Shown here: positions 11,180-22,700 of the stretch, one piece after another | Numbering within the stretch: the stretch's first letter is position 1 | How the letters are laid out: each line of letters begins with the position of its first letter | Assembly: GCA_025331445.1 (NCBI GenBank) | Contig: JAIWNE010000025.1 | Location: forward strand, 62,001 to 126,000 | DNA from: Blakeslea trispora | Lineage: Eukaryota > Mucoromycota > Mucoromycetes > Mucorales > Choanephoraceae | DNA: 64,000 bases | Direction of reading: 5' to 3' | The notes under the pieces: model-generated | What the model saw: only the letters and a program-made list of their open reading frames with translations | The model's database searches: none | Told to the model about the DNA's origin: nothing | Program-made: the position numbers and the translations under genes

Positions 11180-14100
11180 ATGTACCAAGAAGCTGCACCT
11201 TATCTAGCAATGTTTGAAAAGATTGTAAAGACAAGCTACAGTACCAAAGAAGATCTACGCAATGACATCCGTCTGCTTGGAAAAGAGCATAATGTTATTA
11301 TGAGTATTAAGTCATCCAAGCCTACTTGTATCTATTACATTTGTAAGCATGGTGGGCACAAGCGGGTTAGATCAGACCGTGGCCAAACAACCAATGGAAG
11401 GAAAAGTAAGAAGATGTTATGTGATACTTTTATTCAATTCAATTATGATGAAGTCCGCGAGGATTGGACAGCTAGCCGTCATCATGGTCTTCACAACCAT
11501 TCGATTCCAGGAAACCCAGCAGCTTACAGCATTAACAGAAAGATGTCTGCAGAACTTGAAGAGGAAGTATTCGCTGATTTTAAGTCTGGATTGACTGCAA
11601 ATGTTATTTATCATGCTTTGAAGTCACGAAAGATTTTCAACATCACTAAAAATGATCTTGAAAACCTTCAGTATCGCTTTTTCAGTGCTGAGCGTGGCAA
11701 AATGATGTATGAATACATCACCGGATTGCAAGATAAAGGCTACGAGGTTTACTACAAGCTTGACAGTGACAAGCGAGTTAATGGAGTGTTTTTTACTTCG
11801 AAGACAAGTATTGACCGTGTCAGACGCATGAACGAAAATCTTGTGATTGATGCGACATACAAAACAAACGCTCATAAGTTGACATTTGTCAATATTGTTG
11901 GCACAAGTAGTGTTGAAGGCATCAAGCCCGATACATTGGTGACATTTGAAGTTGCAGGCGCTTTCATCAGCGAAGAAAACTTTGCAAACTATCAATGGGT
12001 GCTTCGTTGCCTCAAGGAAGCTGTTTGGTCAGATCCAAGCCAACAAAGTACCAATGGTCCTTTGACCATAACCACCGACAACGAGCAAGCACTCAAGAAT
12101 GCTATTGCAGATGTGTTTCCGACAACACACAATATCTTGTGCTATGTTCATATGCAAAAGCGTTTTGAAGCCAAATTGATGGAGTGCATCAGCGACAAGG
12201 ACAAAGACAGAAGGCTGATCATCAGACAAGAGATCCAAAAGCGATATCAAGCAATTGCCTTGAAGAAAACAACCGAGAGAGACATGCTGAAAGCTGTACA
12301 AGATCTCAAAAGATTGTTCTTGGAAGAGCCTGATATCTTTCCTGAAAGCGCCAAAGTAAGCAATTAACGAGATACTTAATATCGTCTAAACTATGTATAA
12401 CAGGAAAATTTGGAATTGCAAGCCGATGGTACTCCTTCTCCTTTAAATTATGTCAGTAAAGAAGGAAAGAAAAAAGCCATTGAATTCATTGAAAGGTAGT
12501 TGAAATGTGCTTGAGGCAACAACTACTAATCTTTATACGTTTAGTAAAATGGAAGAAGCAGAGATGTGGACGGCTTTCCACACACACAAGTTACCTCACA
12601 TGGGAAATCGGTCTTCCAATAGAGTGGAAAGTAGCCATTCTTCACTCAAAAGCTACCTAAAATCTTCTTCTGGTACTATTGTTATGACAACAGAGAAAAT
12701 TCATCAATGGTACAAACAGAGGGTAACTATTCAAAATTCTTTAATGATATACTTTGTACTAAAGAGTTACTTTTAAATGAAAAGGAAGATGATTTGGAAA
12801 ACAAGAAAACCGAAGAGATGCCTTCGTATCGTAGTTTGTATACTTATGAAGAAGAAGTTTTCGAAATGATCCGTCCTTTGTTTACCAAAATATATTCCTT
12901 TGCTGTAAACAAAATATTCCAGGAGCTTCTCAAAATTCGCTCTGCTGAGAGCCCTGTTGTCTTCAAAGACTGTTTATGCTCAATCAAGTTTCATTACAAC
13001 CTTCCCTGTAAACACATGTTGAGCTTAGAATCAAGCAAAGTTCCCATCAGCATAATTCCCCAAAGATGGAGATTCGATCATGATGAGGGCGATGAAGGTA
13101 AGCATGGTTTAGTTTTGGTAGGATATAATCAACAGTTATTAAATTGTTTTCAAGAAATGATGATCTCGACACAAATAGAAGATACTCTAGTCAGTGATGA
13201 AAATAACAATGAAGTCCTTGAAATGCAGACACGAGATGGTAATTAAAGATATGAGGTGTTTTAAAGGAACAAGAACTAATAGAGCATTTCATAGATTTGA
13301 AAGAAAATGAAGACGAAGAAGTATGGGAGTGCGAAAACAAAGATGATGATGATGATTGTACAATCATCGATGCAACTATGGTGCCTCCTCAAATCATACG
13401 CAGATCAAACAAAAGAAACTTTAACTCTCGCATAGTTAGCACAGCTACTAAACTCATAGAACTATACGAGTCTCTTGAATCTGAACAAGATAAAAGAAAT
13501 TTGATTGATTCTGTTGAGAATGCGATGAAAAGTGTTGAGATCAGAAGAGTTGAAGAAGTTCTTCCTCCAAAAACACGCGTCAGTGTAAAAGGAAGACCGA
13601 AAAATGTAAAGCGCAATTTGACACATTACGAGCATTTGCTTAAAAAAGAAGATTCAAAAGAGGCTCAATTAAAACCGAAGAAGATGGAGGTAGCCATCAA
13701 AGAAAAAGAAGAAACCAAACGTAAGCTTCAAGACTTAAAAAAAAGTAAATACAGATAGCTAACGTATATGCAAAAAGTAGAATTGAAGATCAAAAAGAGA
13801 GCCATTAGCCAAGTCAGCTACGGAAAAGACGATTTTGTTTTTGACATGCAATATAGACCAAACAAGCGCTCTCGCGGCAATATTAGTCAAGCTGTTCGCA
13901 GTATACTTAGCTCTTCAATCAAAGAATCCGATATTACTGGATATCTCGATCCTGAAGGAGATGGAAACTGTGGCTTTCGGGCTATTGCTTTCTTGGTCAA
14001 CAGGAACGGCCCTAGTTATGAAGATGGTGACCAATATCTTGAGGTCAGGTCAAGAATGCTTGAGACTTATCAAAAACTCAAACCAATCTACAAAGAACGC

Positions 14101-14382
14101 TTTCCTGCCTTCCAAATCGAGAGATTGGAAGAAACCATAAAAAAAGGAATGAAAAAGAAAGAAATAGCTGAATGGTTCTACGGACCTGACTGCGCTCAAG
14201 TTGTGGCAGACACATATGGGGTCCCAGTTTGTGTATATCCCTCTGCTGAATTAGAGCATTCTGCGGTAAATCCTCCCTTGACTTTTCTGCCTCTTGAATT
14301 GCCAAAACACAAATCCAAACCTGTGGCAATTCATCTTCAAAATGGACACAACTTACACTGGTATGCAATTTCGTTTGGTTAA
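11180..14382 (+). CDS. MULE transposase with SWIM zinc finger and C-terminal OTU protease domain
   Basis: Cut-and-paste transposase of the Mutator superfamily. The ATG at 11180 (MYQEAAPYLAMFEK) follows an AATATAAAA box. Parts in order: a FAR1/WRKY-GCM1-like zinc-binding N-terminus (CIYYICKHGG ... LHNHS); the DDE core with first Asp in NLVIDATYKTN and second in ITTDNEQALKNAI, then FPTTHNILCYVHMQKRF with the usual C/H; a SWIM finger (CLCSIKFHYNLPCKH, about 12980-13015); a charged linker; and an OTU cysteine-protease domain (about 13900-14380) with DPEGDGNCGFRAIAFLV (Asp and catalytic Cys) and GHNLHWYAI (catalytic His). Introns inferred: 12355-12403, 12496-12544, 12723-12766, 13097-13154, and two unusually short ones near 13240 (35 nt) and 13745 (33 nt). 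If the short ones are not spliced, the frame is broken there. The third acidic residue was not pinned down. Confidence 0.82.
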
Positions 14383-14565
14383 TCCCCAAACTGATTGCAT
14401 ACCAGTGTATCATTACTACTTAAAGATAAAAGGAAAACAAGAAGAGTACAACATGTACTGGAACAAATGGCGTCAATTCTCTAAAAGACAAACAAATGCT
14501 AACAAAGAAACTATAATAATTGAATAAAAATAACCAAGTAACTACAGTGACTGAACTATATTTAC

Positions 14566-14725
14566 TTTTTTGGAAACTTGTACACAGAGTGGACAAAAAA
14601 TTGGGGGGTGAGTAATAACTACTATCATGTCAAGGAAATTTGAGTGGGGTGTACGTAAGGAGTGGACAAAAATATGATGGGGTGTACGTAAAGAGTGGAC
14701 GAAGTGAGTGGACCAAGTGTTAGTC
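14566..14725 (-). repeat. right terminal inverted repeat of the MULE
   Basis: 160 bp, identical by eye to the reverse complement of the left TIR, and followed at once by the second CAAAAATT copy (14726-14733). Confidence 0.95.
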
Positions 14726-15052
14726 CAAAAATTAGATAGTTGAGTTCTAGCTCGTCAATTGCTACCCAATAAGAGTTTTCCCAATATTTCAGCACTCACA
14801 TAATAAGAATTGGTAGTTTTGTAGAAAATGCTTAGCTTCCGAAGGTTATCATTGATAGAAGCTTTTATGCTCTCAGCTTCATTTTTGTAAATGGACTACG
14901 TTTACTATGTCTTCAGCCTGTTAATATGGATCACTGAGGAGGTCAAGTCAGTAACGTCAACTAAAAGAGTTTCTGGCAGCCTCCCCCCCCTCACATCCTA
15001 CATCTGACTTTCCAAACATGTCTATTAGACAGTTTGGTAATTACAGTACGGG

Positions 15053-15769
15053 CTATACTTTATTCAGTGAGTGTGCTGCCAAGACGAACAACATTTGATT
15101 TTGCTGAGTCTCGAGTCGCTCAATATCACAAAGAAATTTAATTACATGAGGCATTTCTGACAGATAATCTGTAGTCAGATAAACTCTTGATGCAACTTTG
15201 TTGAGTGATTTGGAGCAAACAATAGAATTGCTGTGTCATGAAATTGAAAGCCTTTTCACACGAGTGAAGAAGCTGATCATGTATAAATAGAAGTGCACAC
15301 ATGCAACATACAACAAACTGTGGCATTTTTGTAAACTAAAGAAAGTCTTTACCATATTTAAGAAGTATGTATCTACATATGATCCTCTATCTTTATTTTT
15401 ATCTGTTTGATAAAACAGTTGTGAGAAAATAGCCTAGGAACGAGTCATTGGTGTGCTATTTTTGGAGTTGACATGCAAATGACAACGGTTCACAATATCT
15501 CGGGTTACACCTGGCGTTTGGTTGCTTTTCATCAGAAATACAGTCTTGATATTATTTACAACCATCACTTTAGAGAATTGGACAGATTTATTAGACATCG
15601 CTTGATTGTTGGCGTAAAGTAAGGAAGTTTTGCTCTTGTTGGCCGAAGAGACAATATCCAAGACGATCAATCGATTTCGTTGACAGGGAGTTGTACATGG
15701 CATTCTTCTAATTCTTTCTGAGTACAGATACAGACTATTGTACAGGAGCTCTTTAGAGAGCGAAAACAA
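15053..15769 (-). pseudogene. decayed GTPase gene, possibly mitochondrial MTG1-like
   Basis: Two separate leftward stretches look like worn pieces of one circularly permuted mitochondrial GTPase. The first, around 15440-15770, reads RNRLIVLDIVSSANKSKTSLL (a P-loop-like stretch, normally PNVGKSSLL) and then QTPGVTRDIVNRCHLHVN, which resembles the PGVTR switch of MTG1/YlqF proteins. The second, ending at 15053, reads MPHVIKFLCDIERLETQQ and FVLAAHSLNKV, like the C-terminal helices of MTG1. Between them frames are interrupted. The glycines of the P-loop are lost, so no functional GTPase is expected here. The assignment rests on eye comparison with the remembered family pattern and is tentative. 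Confidence 0.35.
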
Positions 15770-16612
15770 AAAGATAGATTAGACAGAAGAGTAAAGCAAG
15801 ATTTAAAAAAAAAGGATAAAAGAAATGCTAATAGGCGTTTTTATAGTTTTTTTTTGGGAGTTTTTTTTTTTTTGCTTTTCTGAATCTGTCTTTTTTATAG
15901 CCGTGAGTGACAAAGTAACTCAAAGTGATTTGTTCGTACCTTTTGTTTAACATTGCTTGTTATCCAGACTTAATCACCTGAATTTTCGGATAGGGCAAAG
16001 ACAAACAAAATAAAACACTGGTTTAGATCTAATGAAATACCAACAACGATTACTAAATGATTGACAAGGGCCAAACAAACATACCCAGTTTGATAAAGGT
16101 ATTTCCCTTCACCTTTTTCCTTGCGGGTACAATACCAACTGTTTTCGATCCCCTTACTCTCAGATGCAAGATACAGATTTAGAATGTTCAACAGTATATT
16201 GCATTGTTTGCCATCCTGGCTCTTTAATCAGAGAGTCATTTGATCGTAACCGCTAAAAAGAGGCTGTTTCCCCTTAATCATTAGACTTTATGGCTATGTG
16301 CCTTGAATCTTTTCAATCTTCTCAAATGCCTTTTTGTTTATTGTCGATGGTTTCTTGGCTTATAATTAGTTAAGGGAGAACCAACGTATTTTCTGTGCTC
16401 CTAAACTTCTTTTCACTCGAAAAAAAGCTCTCCTTTAGATCTCGAGCCCTCTTTCAGTTTCTCCTTTGCAGTTATTGTTTTGTTATTGTTTTTCTTTCTT
16501 TTTCTCTCCTTTTACATATAAGGAAACCAGCTCTCTCGTTTAAGAAAAGCATATATGAATCCTTTTTCCTTCCTTGACTTTATCACATTTCATTTCGTTT
16601 TTGCTTTCGTAG
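15770..16612. other. intergenic region, promoter side of the PAK gene
   Basis: No gene supported. The last 200 bp before the PAK start are pyrimidine-rich (TTTCTTTTTCTCTCC), common in fungal promoters. A short leftward frame at 15970-16191 has no recognisable similarity. Confidence 0.5.
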
Positions 16613-18879
16613 ATGCAAGATATTCAGGTTGAAGGTAGTCATAGGCCAATGAAAAAAATGGGTAAATTAGATTAAAATTGATCAGAAAGTCGACTTGCAA
16701 TACATAGGTTTTCCAAATCATCATCATCCAATACCAAAAAGTATTCAAACAAAAACACATGTAACTAAACTCTACAACACTACACCTTCAGTTCATCGCC
16801 TGGATGCTTTAGAATATAAAAGACGTTCATCCGAGATGAATCGAGAAAGGTTCAAAAATGTAGTTGGCAAGTTTGTTAGTAAGTAAGACGTTAGACCATT
16901 TTCAATCTCATTCTAATATGATTCATAGGTCTAATCAATGTCCAAAGTCTTGTTGCAGAAGGGCCTAGTCACATGTCTATATCATCTCCTTATAATACAC
17001 GGCATTTGACACATGTTGGATTTGATGAAAAGACAGGTAAATTCACGGGTCTTCCAAAAGAATGGCAAATTCTTTTGAAAACAAGTGGTATTACACAAGT
17101 CGAACAGGAGCAAAATCCGCAGGTAAGGAATTTAGGGAGCTTAACTTTGGAAAAAAAAAAAGGGTCCAACTCAACCGCATTTAATTATTCTGACCAATTA
17201 TGATAACAATCTAAAGGCTGTGATTGACGCTATCAGATTTTATCAGCAAGCGAATAAGGAAACAATCTCAACTAAAGATCAAACCGAGATATCAAATGAA
17301 CTGATGAAAAAAGATGCTGCAGATGAGCAAAAAATCAGACGAGGCAGCGTACTATCCAAGTCGATTAAGCATAGACTAAGCGAATATACAAAAAGACTAT
17401 CGTCTGTAAGTTCACCTTCTCTTTTTAACTTACAAAACGTCTAATATTAGCATTTCTTAAATAGGCGTCAAGCAGATCTTCCCTTGTGGGTAAGGTTTTT
17501 TATATTTATAGACATTGATCCAAAAACACAACTGAACATTCATAGTCTCCCAAAGGGTCAAAAGTCAAATATCCTCTTACGAAACACCAATTACACCTCC
17601 ATTATCAACCATTGTAACGAGTGAAAATTCCGACATTTCGATATCAACTATGAGTTTGGGACTTGATGAAACAAATGAAAAGGATGAGTCAGTCGAAATC
17701 ACTAAAGAAGAAACACTGAGAACTATTCAACAGCATACAATTGTAGCCAAGCGTAAGAAAAAAGAGTCCAAGAAACCAGAAGAGTATTTCATTCAGCAGT
17801 TGAAAGATGTGTGTCGTATTGTCGACCCGAATGAAATTTATAAAGACATGAACAAAATAGGTCAAGGGTAAAAGAAAAATAGAAAGAAAAGAACGTAAAC
17901 ATACACAGAAATGGATTAAACAAAAACATCTAGAGCATCTGGTGGCGTTTTCACAGCAAACAGAGTATTGAAGGATAAGGAAAAACTATATGAAACAGAT
18001 GCACTAGTGGCCATTAAGCAGATAAATTTGGAGCAGCAGCCTAAGAAGGAGTTGATTATCAATGAGATACTAGTCATGAAGCAATCCCAACATCGCAATA
18101 TCGTTAATTACTTGGACTCTTATCTTTGGAAAGGGGACTTATGGGTTGTCATGGAATATATGGAAGGGGGCAGTCTAACGGATGTTGTCACTTGCAACAT
18201 GATGACAGAAGGACAGATAGCTGCTGTTTGCAAAGAAGTATTACAGGGACTGAATCATTTGCATTCAAACGAGGTTATTCATCGTGACATCAAAAGTGAT
18301 AACATTTTATTAAGCATGCAAGGCAACATCAAACTTAGTAAGTATTACGGTCATTACTTTATCCCGTCTTCCATTAACACATCTGCCGTCGTTAGCTGAT
18401 TTTGGATTCTGTGCCCGACTCAATGAGAACCAGACTAAACGTACAACAATGGTAGGCACACCATATTGGGTAAGTTGATTTTATACATGAAAGCAAGTAC
18501 ACTGTTTCATTTTTTCATTAATTTTTTACGGTAAAAGATGGCGCCTGAAGTCGTGACTCGAAAAGAGTATGGATTTAATGTAGACATCTGGTCGCTTGGT
18601 ATAATGACAATCGAGATGATAGAGGGAGAACCTCCTTATTTAAACGAAAATCCATTGAGAGCTCTTTACTTGATTGCAACTAATGGCACTCCATCTCTTC
18701 AGAGCCCTGAATCACTATCTGATGCGTGCCAAGATTTTCTATCCAAATGCTTAGAATGCGATGCCGAAAAACGTCTTCAAGCACAAGAACTACTACTTCA
18801 TCCCTTCCTTAGTTTGGCTAACCCTCTGCGTTCGCTAGTACCATTAATCAAGGCTGCTAAAGAAAACAACACAGACTGA
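16613..18879 (+). CDS. p21-activated kinase (PAK/Ste20 family) with CRIB domain
   Basis: Serine/threonine kinase controlled by Cdc42/Rac GTPases, acting in polarity, MAPK signalling and the cytoskeleton. Nine exons inferred: 16613-16661, 16708-16878, 16929-17122, 17217-17405, 17465-17489, 17546-17867, 17934-18337, 18396-18469 and 18538-18879, all GT..AG with kept frame. The CRIB is [20 protein letters not shown], followed by KFTGLPKEW, near residues 85-115. Kinase motifs: glycine loop IGQGASGGV, VAIKQI lysine, HRDIKSDN catalytic loop, TDFGF magnesium site, [13 protein letters not shown] activation segment, all intact. The N-terminus has His/Pro and basic residues but no PH domain is seen. All key residues are present, so an active kinase is expected. 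Confidence 0.93.
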
Positions 18880-19113
18880 GTAACTGTTTGTTTTTCATGT
18901 TTTCTGTATTCACTAAATGAACATAATATACATCTACTTTGTTTTAATGGCTATATTGTGATTTAATTGAGGCAAATAAAAAAAAAAGCAATAACAGGAC
19001 TCAACTAGAGCTTCTATTGTTAAACTATATTCTATGTTTCATATCAGCGTTCTCTTTTTGTTAAAGGTAATTTGATTCTTAATTCACTCATCCGCTTTCA
19101 ATTTATCCTCGAT

Positions 19114-19344
19114 TTATTGTACTGAAGATATAAGTTTAAAACCCTTAATTGAAGAAGAAACAAAGACGATCGGTTCTTGCCAAATGAGTTGTGTTAATTT
19201 AACACGAAAGGCATCTGCAGCTTCGAAACAAGCATGTTTCACGCTTTCATCGGTATAGAAAAAAATATTATCAAGAATACAAATTGCATCAGTCGTTTCA
19301 TTGTTTTTAATGACCAGTTTGTTGATGCATAAATATTCCATCAT
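19114..19344 (-). CDS. small hypothetical protein, 76 aa
   Basis: Leftward ORF (MMEYLCINKLVIKNNET...) convergent with the PAK gene, whose stop is 235 bp away. Its composition looks protein-like and mixed (hydrophobic strands, DESVKHACFEAADAFRVKL helix) rather than repeat-driven, but no family is recognised. No signal peptide or membrane segment is seen. It may be a small conserved fungal protein or chance. Confidence 0.35.
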   Translation of the reverse strand: MMEYLCINKLVIKNNETTDAICILDNIFFYTDESVKHACFEAADAFRVKLTQLIWQEPIVFVSSSIKGFKLISSVQ

Positions 19345-19798
19345 TTATGCTCTGATACTCTGCAGTTAGTGTTACGAGTGTTCCTATTTTGTGTTACAAT
19401 GCTTCATTGCCTACAAGTTAAACAAAAAATTGAGTTGGTCCGAAAAAAAAACTGAAGGTCCGAGAATTCCTTGAAAAAGCCAAAAAAAAAAGCACTATCC
19501 CAAAACGTTTAGGGGACGACCATACAGGTGAAGCTCTATTTAAGTCATGCTTCTGGTCATAATAAGCTCTTTTTTCTTATTGTGTTTTTTATTCTTTGTC
19601 TATAAACAAATTTGAGCATAAATAAACAATAAATAAAATCAGGTACGTTGCTTCATTTCACCTGTGTCTGATAGAGCTGTCTTTCCTTTGCGCGAAAATA
19701 CTATTGAACTATCCGGTTGTTAATTTTTTCTTTCCCGTTCTTTTTTTTTCTGAATTGTTACCACTTCTCCTTTTAAGCGTGCTTTCGTCTATGTTAAG

Positions 19799-22700
19799 AT
19801 GAGTGGAAATATCAAAGTAGTAGTGCGATGTCGGCCGCTCAATGCTAGAGGTAAAGATCAGTAGCAGCAAAGTGAAGTCAGAAGTTGGAGTATAACAGCC
19901 TTCATGCGATACAGAAAAAGCCAGAGGTGCAGTGAGTCTTGTACGTATGGAAGGAAACCAAACAATCATTACGCATCCAAGGAAAGCAAGTGGAAACCAT
20001 AGCACGCCTTTGCACCAAGGCAAGCATAAAGACGAAGAAGAAGCTAAGGCATTTACATTTGATCGATCATATTGGTCTGCCGACAAAAACGACCCAAATT
20101 ATGCAGACCAAGAGCTTGTTTACGGCGATCTTGGTCGAGAACTTCTGGACCATGCCTTCGATGGTTATAATTGCTGTATATTTGCCTGTAAGTTTTTCTA
20201 TTTGATGATATCGTCCTGTCAGACAATAATAAAAAAAAAAACTAGATGGCCAGACTGGTTCTGGAAAATCTTATACAATGGTATATACTCTTAAGAGAAC
20301 AAACAAAAGCAAATGCTTTACTAACGTTTCAAGATTCCTTAGATGGGTTATGGTGACGACAAGGGAATTACGCCACGTACATGCTCAGAGTTGTTTGAGA
20401 GAATAGCTAATCTTTCAAGCGATAAACTCAAGTTTCAAGTAGAAGTCTCTTACATAGAGATTTATAATGAAAAAGTGCGCGATTTGCTTAACCCTGCCAA
20501 CAAAGGAAACCTCAAGGTCAGAGAGCATCCTACTATAGGTCCCTATGTAGAAGACTTATCTCGACTTGTGGTCAAATCTTTTGAGGATATTGAGCACTTG
20601 ATGAGCGAAGGAAACAAAGTCAGTATATAACTTCTTGTATAAAATGATTGTTGAAAGACAAGCCAAGTTTGAATCGATATACTGACTTTATGTACGGGAA
20701 TTATTTCTAGGCCAGAACTGTAGCTGCAACGCAAATGAATGAAACGTCCTCTAGGTCTCACGCCGTATTTACTTTATTTTTGACATCAAACCGGCTAGAC
20801 GAAACTTCAAATCTGAATACTGAGAAATGCTCGCGTATCAGTCTAGTAGATTTGGCAGGCAGTGAGAGAGCCGACAGCACAGGTGCAACAGGCGTTCGTC
20901 TAAAAGAGGGAGCAAACATCAATAAATCACTTACAACACTTGGAAAGGTCATCGCCGCCTTAGCAGAGGCTTCCGCACATCCACATTCCAAAAAGTCGTC
21001 GCATAATCAACATAATTTTATACCCTATCGAGATTCTGTGCTGACATGGCTGCTAAAAGATTCACTTGGAGGGAACTCAAAGACAGCCATGATTGCTGCC
21101 ATTTCACCGGCTGATTACGATGAAACACTTAGTACACTACGTTATGCAGACCAAGCAAAACGCATAAAGAATAAGGCTGTTGTAAACGAAGATCCAAATG
21201 CCAGACTGATTCGAGAACTGAAGGAAGAACTGCAGGCACTTCGTGACACGTTGATGATATATGCGCCTGAAGAAGTTGAAAAAATAACGCAGCAGAAAAA
21301 AACAAAGGGAAGTACTCGAACTTCGTCTAAAGCAGGAGCAAGGTTAGCAACTGCGTCGCCTATGCTACTGATTTCTCCTGAATCGCCCATTGCAACAACT
21401 AAAAGAGGAAACAGTTTGTTGACAAAAGAACAAGTAATTGAGCAATTACAATCGTCTGAAAAGCTTTTGTCTGAAGTCAATCAAACTTGGGAAGAAAAGA
21501 TGAGTAAGACAGAAGAAATTCATCGACAACGTGAGGAAGCGTTGAGAGATCTTGGGGTGATTGTCGAGAAAAACAATATTGGTGTATATGCTCCAAAATC
21601 AATCCACTTGATCAACCTAAATGAAGATCCGCTAATGACTGAATGCTTAATGTATCAGATCAAATTAGGTATCACTCGAGTAGGCAGGTTAGATAGCAAA
21701 GCACCGGCAGACATCCGCTTAAGTGGACCTGAGATTATGGATGAACATTGTTATTTTGAAAATTTACCAGCAGAAGGACAAGATGGGGATGAAGAAAACA
21801 TGCAGAGGATTGTTAAGATATGTCCTGGCAAGGATTCAGTAACTCTAGTGAATGGCATGCGTCTTGAGGAACCGAAAGTACTACACAGTGGTTATCGTAT
21901 TATTTTTGGCTCAGGATTGCATCATCTGTTTCGATTCAACAATCCTGATGAAGTCAGACGAGAGCGTGAGACATTAGCTAAACAAAGTGCTTTGCCGTCG
22001 ATTAATACCTCAGCTTCTATTTCCCCAGCTGATCCAGGGATGTTGTTACCTAGCGCTAATGCCTCCACAGTCGATAGCAGCCTTTATCCTCCTGATCTTG
22101 TTGATTGGAAATTTGCTCACAATGAAGCTCTGAGAAAGTTTGGTAATACCGCAAATACTAACTTGACTGAGATGACAGACGAGGATTTAAAGCAACTCTC
22201 AGAGGGTATTACAAAAGTTAGAGAGTTCCGAAACAGACAGAGAATATCGTCGGATAACCAGAATATTTTGTTTGAAGATCCTGAGACAATTTCACCTATG
22301 ACCGTATCGCCCAGAACGTCATTTAGTTCCTCAAGCAATCCACGATTTAGTGCAATCTCTTCCGCTCAAACTGTACTTACTGAAGATGAAGATGATGAAG
22401 ATGATGAAGAAGAGGAAAATATAGAAAGAGAAGAAAAGGATAAGTTAATACGTATTGCTACAGAGAAAGTAGAGCAGCAACTTGAATACCAAAAACAAGA
22501 ATACGAAGAGAGAATAAGACAGATATCCTCTTCTAGTATGAAAGTAGAAGATATTGATTTTGAGAGAGACGAACTTGCTGCAAAGTATGCTCAGATGAAA
22601 GAGGAGATGGAGAAGTCTCTTAAGCAACAAAGATTAGCGTATGAGTCAAAAATCAAACGGATTAAGGCCCACCTACCTCCTGGAACTGCCTTGAGCTCGG

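Larger units (their letters stand above)
10913..14725 (+). mobile_element. complete Mutator-like (MULE) transposon, 3.8 kb
   Basis: Bounded by 160-bp TIRs (10913-11072 and 14566-14725) that are identical by eye, and by an 8-bp direct duplication CAAAAATT. The octamer GTCCACTC occurs at 10925, 10938, 10971, 11044 and 11089, and TTACGTACACCCCA occurs twice (10947, 10980), so the TIR has internal repeats of the kind bound by transposases. The single interior gene codes for a MULE transposase fused to SWIM and OTU domains. Identical TIRs and an undecayed duplication point to a recent insertion. Confidence 0.93.

Noticed and set aside
12496..12544. TAG just after ...FIER in the MULE transposase as a disabling stop
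   Set aside because: A 49-nt GT..AG intron with a TACTAAT branch-like site removes it and keeps the frame; a nonsense mutation remains possible but is not required.
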